DNA from: an uncultured Eubacterium sp.
GTDB lineage: Bacteria; Bacillota; Clostridia; Lachnospirales; Lachnospiraceae
Reading direction: 5' to 3'
Length of the DNA: 64,000 bases
NCBI GenBank assembly: GCA_945946665.1
Contig: CAMEWO010000002.1
Location: 1-64,000, forward strand
Position numbers and translations under genes: made by a program. This document shows, piece by piece, positions 32,156-42,414 of this stretch. The notes under the pieces are model-generated. The model did not search any database. It saw nothing but the letters and a program-made list of their open reading frames with translations, and was not told the DNA's origin. Within the stretch, counting starts at the first letter, position 1. Every line of letters starts with the position of its first letter.

Positions 32156-33043
32156 GTGAAAGAAAAGATATTAAACGTCCTACGCACTTTAAAACCTGCC
32201 AATTTCTTATTTCTGACACTGGCAGGCATAATCAACGCATTTGGTGTAATTGTTTTCCTGGCTCCGGTAAAGCTTTATGATAGCGGCATATCAGGAACTT
32301 CAATGCTTATTTCCCAGGTAACACCTGAATGGTGCAGTCTTTCCCTTATCCTTATCCTTCTTAACATCCCCATCTTCATTCTGGGACTTAAGAAACAGGG
32401 CACTGCATTCACAATATACTCCATATATGTAGTATGTATATATTCACTGGCAGCATGGATAATTACTGATGTTCTGCCTGTTGATGTAAGTATCGTTTCT
32501 CCACTGGCAGGAAGTGACCTTTTCCTGTGCGCCATATTTGGCGGAATAATATCCGGATGTGGAAGCGGTATGGCTGTCCGCTTTGGAGGAGCCATTGACG
32601 GAATAGACATCATAGGAGTGATGTTTGCAAAGAAACTGGGCTTAAGCCTTGGAACATTTGTAATGATATACAATGTAATTCTCTATATAGTATGCGGATT
32701 CGTGATTAACAGCTGGATTCTTCCACTGTACTCCATCGTTACCTACGCAGCCGCATTAAAGACAGTAGACTTCTTCGTAGAGGGCTTCGACCGTTCCAAA
32801 GCAGCATTTATTATTACTTCAAAACCTACCGAGGTCTGCCGTGCCTTATCTGGGACCTTTGAAAATGGAATAACCACAATTAAAGCCCATGGTTACTATT
32901 CAAACTCTGATAAAACCATGATTTACTTCGTGGTTAACCGTTTCCAGATTGGAAAAATGAAGAATACCGTCCACGACATTGACCCTAAAGCCTACATATC
33001 AATCAGTGAAGTGGCTGACATATTCTCAGCAAATAACTCATAG
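32156..33043 (+). CDS. YitT-family membrane protein (DUF2179)
   Basis: GTG start after TAGGAGG; five-helix YitT region and C-terminal KAAFIITSKPTEVCRAL...VNRFQIGKMKNTVHDIDPKAYISISEVADI. Confidence 0.9.
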   Translation: MKEKILNVLRTLKPANFLFLTLAGIINAFGVIVFLAPVKLYDSGISGTSMLISQVTPEWCSLSLILILLNIPIFILGLKKQGTAFTIYSIYVVCIYSLAAWIITDVLPVDVSIVSPLAGSDLFLCAIFGGIISGCGSGMAVRFGGAIDGIDIIGVMFAKKLGLSLGTFVMIYNVILYIVCGFVINSWILPLYSIVTYAAALKTVDFFVEGFDRSKAAFIITSKPTEVCRALSGTFENGITTIKAHGYYSNSDKTMIYFVVNRFQIGKMKNTVHDIDPKAYISISEVADIFSANNS

Positions 33044-33078
33044 ACATACCATTTCAAATACTGATTCTTAAACATTAC

Positions 33079-33990
33079 TTATAACTGGGCAAGAATTACT
33101 GCCACAAATATTACAACACATCCAATACCCTCTCTTATGCTTAGTGTCTGATGAAGAACCAGCCATCCTCCCAGTACGGAGAATACTGATTCCAGACTTA
33201 ATATGAGAGAGGCAATGGTGATGTTGTAATTTTTTTGTCCAATAATCTGTAATGTATATGCCACACCGCATGAAAGGACTCCTGCATACAGAATAGGAAT
33301 TCCGGCAGCCATTACACTTGCAATGTTGAAATCTTCAAATATCAGCATGAACACGCCACATACAAGTCCACATACAAAGAATTGTATGCAGGACATCTTC
33401 ACACCGTCTGTTTTAGGTGAAAAATAATCAATAACAATAATATGTACAGAAAAAAGCAGGGCTGATAAAAGGAGGCAGATATCCCCCTTTTCAATAGAAA
33501 ATCCGTCTTTTATACACAAAAGATAGAATCCAGCAAGAGCCATTGCCACACTTATCCACAATCGCCAGCTGCACCGTTTACCAATAAGCAAGCCAAGCAC
33601 TGGAACCAGAACTATGTACAGTGCCGTAAGAAACCCAGCTTTACCCACAGATGTAGTCATGATTCCAATCTGCTGCAGGGAGCTTGCCGCCATGAGAACA
33701 ACACCACAGCAGACTCCGCCTTTAATAAGGGTAGCCCTGTCTTTGTCAGTTTTTTGACCACTGCCTTCAATTCCTTTTTTCTGTCCAATCCTGTCCATTA
33801 CAAGAATCACTGGTATAAGTACCATACCACCAAGTATGCTCCTTACGCAGTTAAAGGTAAATGGCCCAACATAATCCATTCCAACGCTCTGCGCCACAAA
33901 TGCAAATCCCCATATAAGCGCTGTAAGCACCAGTATAGCAGGACTTTTAATATTTCTCTTTTTCATCTTACTATTGTCCATATTCTCCAC
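33079..33990 (-). CDS. EamA/DMT-family transporter
   Basis: Ten predicted TM segments; ALIWGFAFVAQSVGMDYVGPFTFNCVRSILG; LESVFSVLGGWLVLHQTLSIREGIGCVVIF. Confidence 0.9.
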   Translation of the reverse strand: MENMDNSKMKKRNIKSPAILVLTALIWGFAFVAQSVGMDYVGPFTFNCVRSILGGMVLIPVILVMDRIGQKKGIEGSGQKTDKDRATLIKGGVCCGVVLMAASSLQQIGIMTTSVGKAGFLTALYIVLVPVLGLLIGKRCSWRLWISVAMALAGFYLLCIKDGFSIEKGDICLLLSALLFSVHIIVIDYFSPKTDGVKMSCIQFFVCGLVCGVFMLIFEDFNIASVMAAGIPILYAGVLSCGVAYTLQIIGQKNYNITIASLILSLESVFSVLGGWLVLHQTLSIREGIGCVVIFVAVILAQL

Positions 33991-34080
33991 TCTTCTATAA
34001 TCGTTTTCTATTAATGTCTGATTTTTACAATGCTACAATTTTCTGTAATAATTGTCCTTCACAATCATAGTTTTCTATAA

Positions 34081-34422
34081 TCAGTGTCTGTCCTTTACCA
34101 GATCGTAGCTTTCTGCAATCATTCGCTTAACATCCTCATCTGGAACGGAACCGTCTATAATTACCGTATTCCAGTGTTCCTTGTTCTGGTGATACCCCGG
34201 AATAACCGCATCAAAAGCTTCCCTCCAGAAATCCCTCCACTCCGGATTCACTTTTACATTAATATTCAGCTGTCTATTTCTCTCATATGTCCATAAGAAT
34301 GCCCTTTTGTTCTTCTTAACCCTGACAAGCTGCCAGTTCGGGTCATGAAAGGGAGCATCCTGATATGTCCCGGGAAATGACAATCCATATTCTAATAATT
34401 CTTTCCTGTTCATCATACGCAA
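34081..34422 (-). CDS. MmcQ/YjbR-family protein
   Basis: MNRKELLEYGLSFPGTYQDAPFHDPNWQLVRVKKNKRAFLWTYE...LNINVKVNPEWRDFWREAF. Confidence 0.85.
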   Translation of the reverse strand: MRMMNRKELLEYGLSFPGTYQDAPFHDPNWQLVRVKKNKRAFLWTYERNRQLNINVKVNPEWRDFWREAFDAVIPGYHQNKEHWNTVIIDGSVPDEDVKRMIAESYDLVKDRH

Positions 34423-34555
34423 TCTCTATCCCCACATGAAGTATAATATATTACATTTACATCCTGTTCACAATAATAATCTTATTATAAATAGATAACA
34501 ATAGATTTATAAAAAGTTTTTATAATCCCAGGCTGCATAGTTCTATAAGCTGACA

Positions 34556-34584
34556 TTGACATATCCCCCTATATATGATAGACT
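34556..34584 (+). promoter_or_regulatory. putP promoter
   Basis: TTGACA-N17-TAGACT. Confidence 0.65.
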
Positions 34585-34597
34585 TTAACAGGCTAAA

Positions 34598-34623
34598 TCG
34601 CCATGCATAATTATGCATGGCGA
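34598..34623. other. 26-nt perfect palindrome in the putP 5' UTR, possible attenuator
   Basis: TCGCCATGCATAATTATGCATGGCGA followed by ATTTTC. Confidence 0.7.
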
Positions 34624-34657
34624 ATTTTCATATATGCTATATTTAAGGAGGAAGAAC

Positions 34658-36178
34658 ATGACTATTTCACAGATTGGAATTATCATCGCAATCGTATTAT
34701 ATCTGTCAGTAACCGTTATTATCGGAATACGTTTTTCTAAGGACAATTCCAACACTAACGATTTCTATCTTGGAGGACGAAAGATGGGTCCTATCGTTAC
34801 TGCCATGAGTGCTGAGGCAAGCGATATGTCCAGCTGGCTCTTAATGGGTCTGCCTGGTGTTGCATACCTTTCCGGTATATGCGATGCAGCCTGGACAGCC
34901 ATCGGTCTTGGTATCGGTACATGGCTTAACTGGTTTTTCGTTTCAAAGAGACTTCGCCGCTATTCAAGCAATTTAGGAGCAATCACAGTTCCTGATTTCC
35001 TGTCAAAGCGTTACCATGATAAGAGAAATATAATAACTGGTCTTGCAGCCCTTATTATCATTATTTTCTTCGTGCCATACACAGCTTCAGGTTTCGCAGC
35101 ATGCGGCAAGCTTTTCAATTCACTTTTCGGCATCCCTTATATGACTGCCATGGTGGTATCTGCTCTTGTTATTATAACATATACAATTCTCGGTGGTTTC
35201 CGGGCTGTATGTACAACAGACCTTTTACAGAGTATTGTAATGTCAATTGCTCTTATTACAATCGTTGTATATGGTGTAAGTTCAGCAGGCGGTTTTGACG
35301 CAGTTGCAGCTAATGCTTCTGCTCTTCCAGGTTATTTATCATTAAATGCAACATATGATGCAGCAAACAACACAAGCTCGCCATATGGTTTCCTTTCAAT
35401 TATATCAACCATGGCATGGGGACTTGGTTATTTCGGAATGCCTCATATTCTTGTTCGTTTCATGTCAATTGAGGACGAGAAGAAGCTTACACTTTCAAGA
35501 AGAATCGCTTCCATATGGGTTGTATTTGCAATGGCAGTAGCAATCTTCATCGGTGTAATCGGACTTGCAATGTCAAAATCTGGTGCAATGGTAAGCCTTG
35601 CAGACAGCGAGACAGTGATTATCGCCATCGCCAATATATTAAGCCAGCATGGTTTACTTACAGCTCTTTTAGCAGGTGTTATCCTTGCCGGTATTCTTGC
35701 AGCTACAATGTCAACTGCAGACAGCCAGCTGTTAGCAGCCTCTTCAGGATTCTCTGAAAACCTTTTAAAGGATTTCTTCGGAGTAAAGATTTCAGAGAAG
35801 CAGAGCATTCTCGTTGCAAGAATTACTGTAGTTGTAATCTCAATAATAAGTGTCTTCCTTGCAAGAGACCCTAACTCAAGTGTATTCCAGATTGTATCCT
35901 TCGCATGGGCTGGATTTGGCGGTGCTTTTGGTGCTGTTATCCTCTGCTCATTATTCTGGAAGAGAACAACACTTGCCGGAGCACTTGCCGGCATCATATC
36001 AGGTGGTGCATTCGTATTTATCTGGAAATTCCTTGTAAGACCTCTTGGCGGTGCATTCAACATCTATGAGCTCTTACCAGCATTCATCGTATCACTGGTA
36101 TTCATCGTTGTTGTCAGCCTCCTTACTAAGAAGCCTGATGAATCAATTGTTAAAGAATTCGAAGAAGCAAGGTCATAA
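34658..36178 (+). CDS. putP: Sodium/proline symporter (SSS family)
   Basis: DFYLGGRKMGPIVTAMSAEASDMSSWLLMGLPG; GVILAGILAATMSTADSQLLAASSGFSENL; start at MTISQIG after AAGGAGG. Confidence 0.92.
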   Translation: MTISQIGIIIAIVLYLSVTVIIGIRFSKDNSNTNDFYLGGRKMGPIVTAMSAEASDMSSWLLMGLPGVAYLSGICDAAWTAIGLGIGTWLNWFFVSKRLRRYSSNLGAITVPDFLSKRYHDKRNIITGLAALIIIIFFVPYTASGFAACGKLFNSLFGIPYMTAMVVSALVIITYTILGGFRAVCTTDLLQSIVMSIALITIVVYGVSSAGGFDAVAANASALPGYLSLNATYDAANNTSSPYGFLSIISTMAWGLGYFGMPHILVRFMSIEDEKKLTLSRRIASIWVVFAMAVAIFIGVIGLAMSKSGAMVSLADSETVIIAIANILSQHGLLTALLAGVILAGILAATMSTADSQLLAASSGFSENLLKDFFGVKISEKQSILVARITVVVISIISVFLARDPNSSVFQIVSFAWAGFGGAFGAVILCSLFWKRTTLAGALAGIISGGAFVFIWKFLVRPLGGAFNIYELLPAFIVSLVFIVVVSLLTKKPDESIVKEFEEARS

Positions 36179-36204
36179 CCACCAACACCTAACTTCATAT
36201 GAAA

Positions 36205-36260
36205 GACAAAGGCAAAGTCGCCAAAGCATCCACTGATGCCATTGGCTCCTTTGCCTTTGT
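36205..36260. terminator. Bidirectional terminator between putP and the HAD gene
   Basis: ACAAAGGCAAAG ... CTTTGCCTTTGT, with nested GCATC-CACT-GATGC. Confidence 0.8.
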
Positions 36261-36269
36261 TATCTTTAA

Positions 36270-36929
36270 TTATTGAACATTTTGTTCAAGAAGAACATAA
36301 GGAATCTCTCTTGGAACATCCACAATAACCTTAGCGCCATAACTTTCTAAGGCTGTCCTGCCCTTGAATCCCCAGCTTACAAGAATGGAATCCATAGAAG
36401 CATTGGCGGCTGTTGCTATATCCACATCAGAATCTCCAACATACACAGCCTCATCCCTTCCTATGGAGAGACTGGAAAGCACCTGGTTAACGCTGTCTGG
36501 CTCAGGCTTTCTTCTTACATTTTCCCTTTCTCCTACCACTTCATCGAAGGTATCCGGGAAGAAATGATTAACGAGTCTTACTACCTCATGGTCAATCTTA
36601 TTAGATACTACAGCCAGCCTTAGTCCGTTATCTTTAAGTATTTTCAGTGCTTCCGGAATTCCCACATAAGGAGCAGTCTTATCCATACAGTGACTGCTGT
36701 AGTACACCTTGAAGGTTTCAAGCACTTCCTGTATCACAGCCTCATCTGTATAATAGGGCACAGCACGCTTAATCAGCATTCCAATCCCATTTCCTACAAA
36801 GCTTCTGACTTCCTCCACTGTTCTTACCGGCATGCCGTAGTATGTAAGGGCATAATTCACGCTGTCAGCCAAGTCATTTAATGTATTAAGTAATGTTCCG
36901 TCTAAATCAAATATAACTAATTTCTTCAT
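36270..36929 (-). CDS. HAD-family hydrolase, phosphoglycolate phosphatase-like
   Basis: MKKLVIFDLDGTLLNTLNDLADSVNYAL; VVSNKIDHEVV; VYVGDSDVDIATAANA. Confidence 0.9.
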   Translation of the reverse strand: MKKLVIFDLDGTLLNTLNDLADSVNYALTYYGMPVRTVEEVRSFVGNGIGMLIKRAVPYYTDEAVIQEVLETFKVYYSSHCMDKTAPYVGIPEALKILKDNGLRLAVVSNKIDHEVVRLVNHFFPDTFDEVVGERENVRRKPEPDSVNQVLSSLSIGRDEAVYVGDSDVDIATAANASMDSILVSWGFKGRTALESYGAKVIVDVPREIPYVLLEQNVQ

Positions 36930-37031
36930 CCTTATCTTTATCCTGTTTCTTAATATTATTTGAATAAAGTGAAATTGAATCATTGGAATACTATCCAACT
37001 AATTAATCGCATCTGTCAACATATTGTTCAA

Positions 37032-37733
37032 CTAATTAATTGTAATCTTTCCCATTGGCATATTATCCCACTGCTTCTGGTCATATTTCACCTGATATCT
37101 GCTCTTAATCTGGTTGAGATAGAACTCTCCATTATAATTAAGCTGTGCAGACACATCCCCCTCGAAACCATTGTTTTTTATCTCTTCTGCAGCCTGGGTC
37201 ACATATTTTTCCACAAGCCTTCTTCTTAAGAAATATGCCACAACCAGTTCATTTGTAATGCCAAGAGCAGCTTTGCCTTTTTCGGTTAATTTAGCATATT
37301 CCTCTTCACCAGACTTTACCGCTGCTGACTTTTCAGCATCAGTAAGTGCTACTCCCCTGGTGCCAGCCTCTTTTTCCATGATATAGTCATATATGTATAA
37401 TTCCCTTACCATTGATTTCGCATAATCATCAGTAAATGTACTGTTCACTCCGGCACTGAAATGTGTTTTCCAGAAATCAGCAGGATTATCAGGATTATAA
37501 CTTCTCGCCATCTGGTCAAAGGTCTTCTCCACATATGCTATATAATATCCCAGTTCCCTGAAGGTTACACTCTCATCGTTAACAGACAGAACCGTAACAT
37601 CCAGGTTATCATTGAAATTATATGCAGGCTTTGAAATCCTTGAATAAGCATATATACCAAGCAGAACCACCACTACAATAAGAATTATAACAGGCAGAAC
37701 CACATGGGTAAACCGTTTATTTTTTCCATCCAT
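37032..37733 (-). CDS. SurA N-terminal-like foldase/chaperone, membrane-anchored
   Basis: N-terminal TM helix, SVNDESVTFRELGYYIAYVEKTFDQMAR; C-terminal NQIKSRYQVKYDQKQWDNMPMGKITIN. Confidence 0.55.
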   Translation of the reverse strand: MDGKNKRFTHVVLPVIILIVVVVLLGIYAYSRISKPAYNFNDNLDVTVLSVNDESVTFRELGYYIAYVEKTFDQMARSYNPDNPADFWKTHFSAGVNSTFTDDYAKSMVRELYIYDYIMEKEAGTRGVALTDAEKSAAVKSGEEEYAKLTEKGKAALGITNELVVAYFLRRRLVEKYVTQAAEEIKNNGFEGDVSAQLNYNGEFYLNQIKSRYQVKYDQKQWDNMPMGKITIN

Positions 37734-37891
37734 ATAACCATCACCTCTATATATAGTATCGGCTTGTTTTCTCCGAATGTCAACACATCTTCATACATAC
37801 TCTTTCAGTTTCCATTTTATGGACATCCCTCATTAAACGTGGTAAAATTATATAATTACCAAGTTTTTACAACTTATGGGAGATGTTACCG

Positions 37892-40846
37892 ATGGAAAAA
37901 TACAAAAAAAGGTTTATTATAAATGTTTCATGGCTGATACTGCTCACAATAGCCATTATCAGTATTCTGTGTTATTTCATGTTCAGAAGCCAGAAAAGCC
38001 ACCTTAACCTTATTGACCAGTATATTGAGCAGATTTCCACACTGACATCAGAGAATGTCAGCAACATATTTTCTACAGGTTTTTCTACCATTACGGAACT
38101 TGCATATCTCTACGGAACCTCTCTTGACCGCCCTGAGGTTGACCTGGAACTGCTTAAGAATCTTGAGGATAATACAAGCTTTGACTATATCCGCTTTATG
38201 GCTCCAGATGGCAGTGATTTTACCAGCAGTGGGCAGATTGCCAACTGCTCTGACAGAGAGTACTTTCAGCGGGGAATGAGAGGTGAAACCGGTATTGCAG
38301 AAGTCCTTTCCTCTAAGATTCTTATTGGAGAAACACTCATAGGTTTCTATTCCCCAGTTTATTTTGATAACAAAATATGTGGTATCCTTGTAGGTTTCCT
38401 TGAAGAAGAAACAATCAGCGATATTCTTGAAAACCATGTATATGGATATCCTCTTCTTTCCTATATGGTAAGAAAAGACGGAACAATCCTTGGATATTAT
38501 AATGGTAATTCTACAGATGTTTCCCTGAATGCCACTAACTTCTTTGATTTCCTTATTGAAAAAGACATTCCTGACAGGGCTGATATCAGAGACGCCGTTG
38601 TACAGCAACGTCATCATAACTTCTACTATAACGGAGGTTCAGGTATATCTGTAGGAAATGTTGTACCAATAGCTGGGACAGAATGGTCTCTGGTTCAGTT
38701 TCATCCATCAGATGCTTCACATATCATTTTATCCGAATCTAATAAGAGGGATATTATGCTTTTCTCTTCAGTATTTGGACTGTTTATAATCAATCTTGTT
38801 GTTTTCCTGTATACACAGAAGCAGCAGGTACATGAAAACGCCCTTTCCACAGCTAAGATGAAAGTGGACTCAGTATTATGGAGCGTTACAGATGACTTTA
38901 TCTGTCTGATAGATGTAAACCTTAATACAGAGCAGGAAGAACAATTCCACCTTAACAGCAGCTCGGAAAACAAGATTGAGGACTGGGCAGGTGGTAATTA
39001 TGACTACACCCACAGTGTTAATGAATTTGCAAGAAAGAACATAATAGACTCTGACAAGCGAAGATTCCTGGCTGCCACAGAGCTTAATGAACTTAAGAAA
39101 GTTCTGGCAAACCAGAGAGAATACCACATTGAATATGATGTGTATGTTAATGGTTATATCCGTCATTTTCACAACAGATATACAATCAACAACACCAATG
39201 CCGAAGAACCGCATATGCTTATCAGTATCCGAGATATTACAGATATTACCAACGAACGTGTCAAGAGACAGACTGAACTGCAGCTTATTGTTGCTGCTGC
39301 CACAACAGTGTATCCTTTAATACTTGAGTCTAATCTTACAAAGAATACAGTTCACGTAGCATTTAACAATGGCGAGCTTATTGAACAGGAGTTCTCTCCG
39401 GCAACTATTGATGACCTTGTAAATATTACCGTTTCTACCATTTCTGACAACCTGCAGCGTGCTGACTACAGGACAAAATTTACCCGCCAGGCTTTAATCA
39501 AGGCATTTGAGGCAGGAAAAAAGGAAGTCAGCATGAGATTCAGGCATGTAAGATATGACAACACTCTCCACTGGATTGAGAAGAAAGTCATATTTATGGA
39601 GAGCAAAACTGGTGATTTATTCTGCATCTCCCTGTCCCACTGCATAGATGAAGAAGTTGAGCAGACTATGGCAATGTCTGCAGCCAAGGAACAGGCTGAA
39701 ATTGCAAGTAAAGCCAAATCCCAGTTCCTTTTCAACATGTCCCACGATATCAGGACACCTATGAATGCCATTGTTGGATTTACAGAACTGGCAAAGAGAA
39801 ATATCAACAATCCTGACCAGCTAAATGAATATCTTTCCAACATTGATGTGGCAAGTGAACAGCTTCTGGGACTTATTAATAACGTATTAGAGATGGCAAG
39901 CATTGAGAATGGAAAAACTAATATAACAGAAGTCCCTGTTGATATCTCTTCTATAGTCGAAAAGACTATGATTATGGTGGAGAGTGAGGCAAAGAAGAAA
40001 AACCTCACCATTGAAGGAAGTGCTAACATTCTATCTCCTTACATATATGAAGACGAAAACCACATTAACGAAATCGTCCTTAACATTATTAGTAATTCAA
40101 TTAAATACACCCCTTCCGGCGGCAATATCAGATTCAGTTTCACACAGCTGCCTGGTAAATCTGATGATGACTGTATTATGGAATTCGTATGTGAAGATAA
40201 CGGAATTGGTATGTCTAAAGAATTCCTTAATCATGTTTTCGAAAGCTTCTCAAGAGAACGTTCTTCTACAGTAAGCAAGATTCATGGAACTGGTCTGGGA
40301 CTTGGAATTGTTAAGAAGCTTGTAGACCTTATGAATGGTACTATTGATATTGTAAGTGAACCTAATAAGGGAACCAGAATCACCATATGCACGCCTCACA
40401 GATACGCTGAGATGGAATCTGCTGACAAAGAGAACGAGCCAGCTTCATATGATGTTAACATGTTTAAAGGCAGGCGCCTCCTCCTTGTTGAGGATAATGA
40501 GCTTAACAGGGAAATTGCCGCAACTATTCTTAAGGAAGTTGGTTTTATCATTGATACAGCTGTTGACGGACAGGACGCTGTTAATATCATCAAGGAGTCA
40601 CCTGCATCCCTATATGAATTAATTCTTATGGATGTGCAGATGCCTGTCATGAATGGATACGAGGCAACCAGGGCTATCAGAAGCCTTGACGACCCAGTTA
40701 AGGCAAACATTCCGATTATTGCCATGACTGCCAACGTATTCAAAAAAGATTTGAATGATGCCAGAGAAGCAGGTATGAACGGACATATTGCCAAGCCTCT
40801 TGACATCGAGAAAATGTTTGCCACCCTGGCAGAATTCCTGAAATAA
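37892..40846 (+). CDS. Hybrid sensor histidine kinase with extracellular sensor (Cache-like) and C-terminal receiver
   Basis: Two TM segments flanking about 260 aa; H-box FNMSHDIRTPMNAIVGF; HATPase HGTGLGLGIVKKLVDLMNG; REC LLLVEDNELNREIAATIL...ILMDVQMPVMNGYEATR. Confidence 0.92.
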   Translation: MEKYKKRFIINVSWLILLTIAIISILCYFMFRSQKSHLNLIDQYIEQISTLTSENVSNIFSTGFSTITELAYLYGTSLDRPEVDLELLKNLEDNTSFDYIRFMAPDGSDFTSSGQIANCSDREYFQRGMRGETGIAEVLSSKILIGETLIGFYSPVYFDNKICGILVGFLEEETISDILENHVYGYPLLSYMVRKDGTILGYYNGNSTDVSLNATNFFDFLIEKDIPDRADIRDAVVQQRHHNFYYNGGSGISVGNVVPIAGTEWSLVQFHPSDASHIILSESNKRDIMLFSSVFGLFIINLVVFLYTQKQQVHENALSTAKMKVDSVLWSVTDDFICLIDVNLNTEQEEQFHLNSSSENKIEDWAGGNYDYTHSVNEFARKNIIDSDKRRFLAATELNELKKVLANQREYHIEYDVYVNGYIRHFHNRYTINNTNAEEPHMLISIRDITDITNERVKRQTELQLIVAAATTVYPLILESNLTKNTVHVAFNNGELIEQEFSPATIDDLVNITVSTISDNLQRADYRTKFTRQALIKAFEAGKKEVSMRFRHVRYDNTLHWIEKKVIFMESKTGDLFCISLSHCIDEEVEQTMAMSAAKEQAEIASKAKSQFLFNMSHDIRTPMNAIVGFTELAKRNINNPDQLNEYLSNIDVASEQLLGLINNVLEMASIENGKTNITEVPVDISSIVEKTMIMVESEAKKKNLTIEGSANILSPYIYEDENHINEIVLNIISNSIKYTPSGGNIRFSFTQLPGKSDDDCIMEFVCEDNGIGMSKEFLNHVFESFSRERSSTVSKIHGTGLGLGIVKKLVDLMNGTIDIVSEPNKGTRITICTPHRYAEMESADKENEPASYDVNMFKGRRLLLVEDNELNREIAATILKEVGFIIDTAVDGQDAVNIIKESPASLYELILMDVQMPVMNGYEATRAIRSLDDPVKANIPIIAMTANVFKKDLNDAREAGMNGHIAKPLDIEKMFATLAEFLK

Positions 40847-40871
40847 ATCCATCATCTATACATATGTATGT

Positions 40872-40905
40872 AAGAAAAAAGCAGCTTCCAGGCTGCTTTT
40901 TTCTT
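40872..40905. terminator. Bidirectional intrinsic terminator
   Basis: AAGAAAAAAGCAGC-TTCCAG-GCTGCTTTTTTCTT. Confidence 0.9.
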
Positions 40906-40960
40906 ATAGTTTCACCGCTATTATCACATAGATTTACTACTTATACTTTTTCCAATAATT

Positions 40961-42391
40961 TTATAATTTTCTATAAACCGTGAAATACATAGTCAGATAG
41001 CTTGCAAGGCCGCCTATGCAGTTTGATATGGGTTCAGCAAGAAATACTCCCATAGCCCCAAGATTAGCCACATTGGGCAGAATCAGGGTGAGAGGGACCA
41101 CAATAATTATCTTACGGAACAGGGAGAAAAATATTGCCTGTTTTGACCTGCCCAGTGCAACGAAGGTAGACTGCCCACAGAACTGCAGTGTCATGGTTAT
41201 GAAGCCCATAAAATAAACAACAACAGGCATTCTTCCCACTTCCATAATGCTTTCATCCGAACTGAATATTTTTATAAATGAGGTTGGAAAACAAAGGACA
41301 AGTACCCAGAACAGAAATGTATAGCAAAGGGCTACAATACTGGCAAACTTTATTCCCTTTTTAACTCTTTCCTTCTTTCCTGCTCCGTAGTTATAGCTTA
41401 ACACCGGCTGGCTTCCGCTTGTCACTCCGTTAATTGGAAGACCTATCATTTCCCTTATGGAATTAATGATTGTCATTACAGCCACATATATGTCTCCACC
41501 ATGGATTGACAGTGTGGCGTTACATACAGCTTGCACTACACAGTTTGTTGCCGCCATAATGAATCCGGACAACCCCAGTGTAACCATGTCTTTAAGAAGC
41601 CTGAAATCAAACTTAAATAAATCCTTTACAGAAATCTTTATTATTGTCTTTCTACCGAAAAGAAATCTTAATACGAAACAGCAGGAAGCAAACTGTGATA
41701 TAACTGTGGCAACTGCCGCTCCTGTGACTCCCATATCCAGCACAAATATAAACAACGGGTCAAGAAGTATATTGATTCCTGCACCAATAATCGTAGTCAG
41801 CATTCCCATTCTCGGAAATCCCTGAAGATTAATAAAGCCATTCATTCCGGTACCTATCATCATAAATACCGTTCCCAGCAGATATATTGACAGATACTTT
41901 TCTGCATATACATAGGTTATGTCACTTGCACCCAGCACATAAAGTACCGGTTTTCTCACGATATAGAGAACCACCATGAGAGCCAGTCCCATAACTATCT
42001 GCATTGTCAGTGTCAGAGCCTCAATTCTCTTTGCCCTGTTCTCATCGCCTTTCCCTCTGGCAATTGAACAGAGAGGAGTGCCACCTGTGGAGAACAGGTT
42101 AGTAAAGGCTGCAATAAGGGTTATTACCGGAAATGTTACTCCCACTCCTGTCAATGCCGCTCCTGCCTCATCCCCGGACAGATGCCCGATATACATTCTG
42201 TCAACCACATTGTATATTACCTGAACCAGCTGGGCTAATGTAAGAGGTATGGCCTGGGATAAAATCAGAGAACTGATTTTACCCTCGCCAAAATTTCCTT
42301 TATTAACGCTTTCCACCGTCTGCACCTTCATTCTATTTATTTTACTTGTTGCAATTTGATTAGACATCACAATTTCAGGTAAGTATAACAT
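40961..42391 (-). CDS. MATE-family efflux transporter
   Basis: IPLTLAQLVQVIYNVVDRMYIGHLSGDEAGAALTGVGVTFPVITLIAAFTNLFSTGGTPL; GVTSGSQPVLSYNYGAGKKERVKKG. Confidence 0.93.
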   Translation of the reverse strand: MLYLPEIVMSNQIATSKINRMKVQTVESVNKGNFGEGKISSLILSQAIPLTLAQLVQVIYNVVDRMYIGHLSGDEAGAALTGVGVTFPVITLIAAFTNLFSTGGTPLCSIARGKGDENRAKRIEALTLTMQIVMGLALMVVLYIVRKPVLYVLGASDITYVYAEKYLSIYLLGTVFMMIGTGMNGFINLQGFPRMGMLTTIIGAGINILLDPLFIFVLDMGVTGAAVATVISQFASCCFVLRFLFGRKTIIKISVKDLFKFDFRLLKDMVTLGLSGFIMAATNCVVQAVCNATLSIHGGDIYVAVMTIINSIREMIGLPINGVTSGSQPVLSYNYGAGKKERVKKGIKFASIVALCYTFLFWVLVLCFPTSFIKIFSSDESIMEVGRMPVVVYFMGFITMTLQFCGQSTFVALGRSKQAIFFSLFRKIIIVVPLTLILPNVANLGAMGVFLAEPISNCIGGLASYLTMYFTVYRKL

Positions 42392-42414
42392 ATCGCATTA
42401 TAATTATCCAGATT

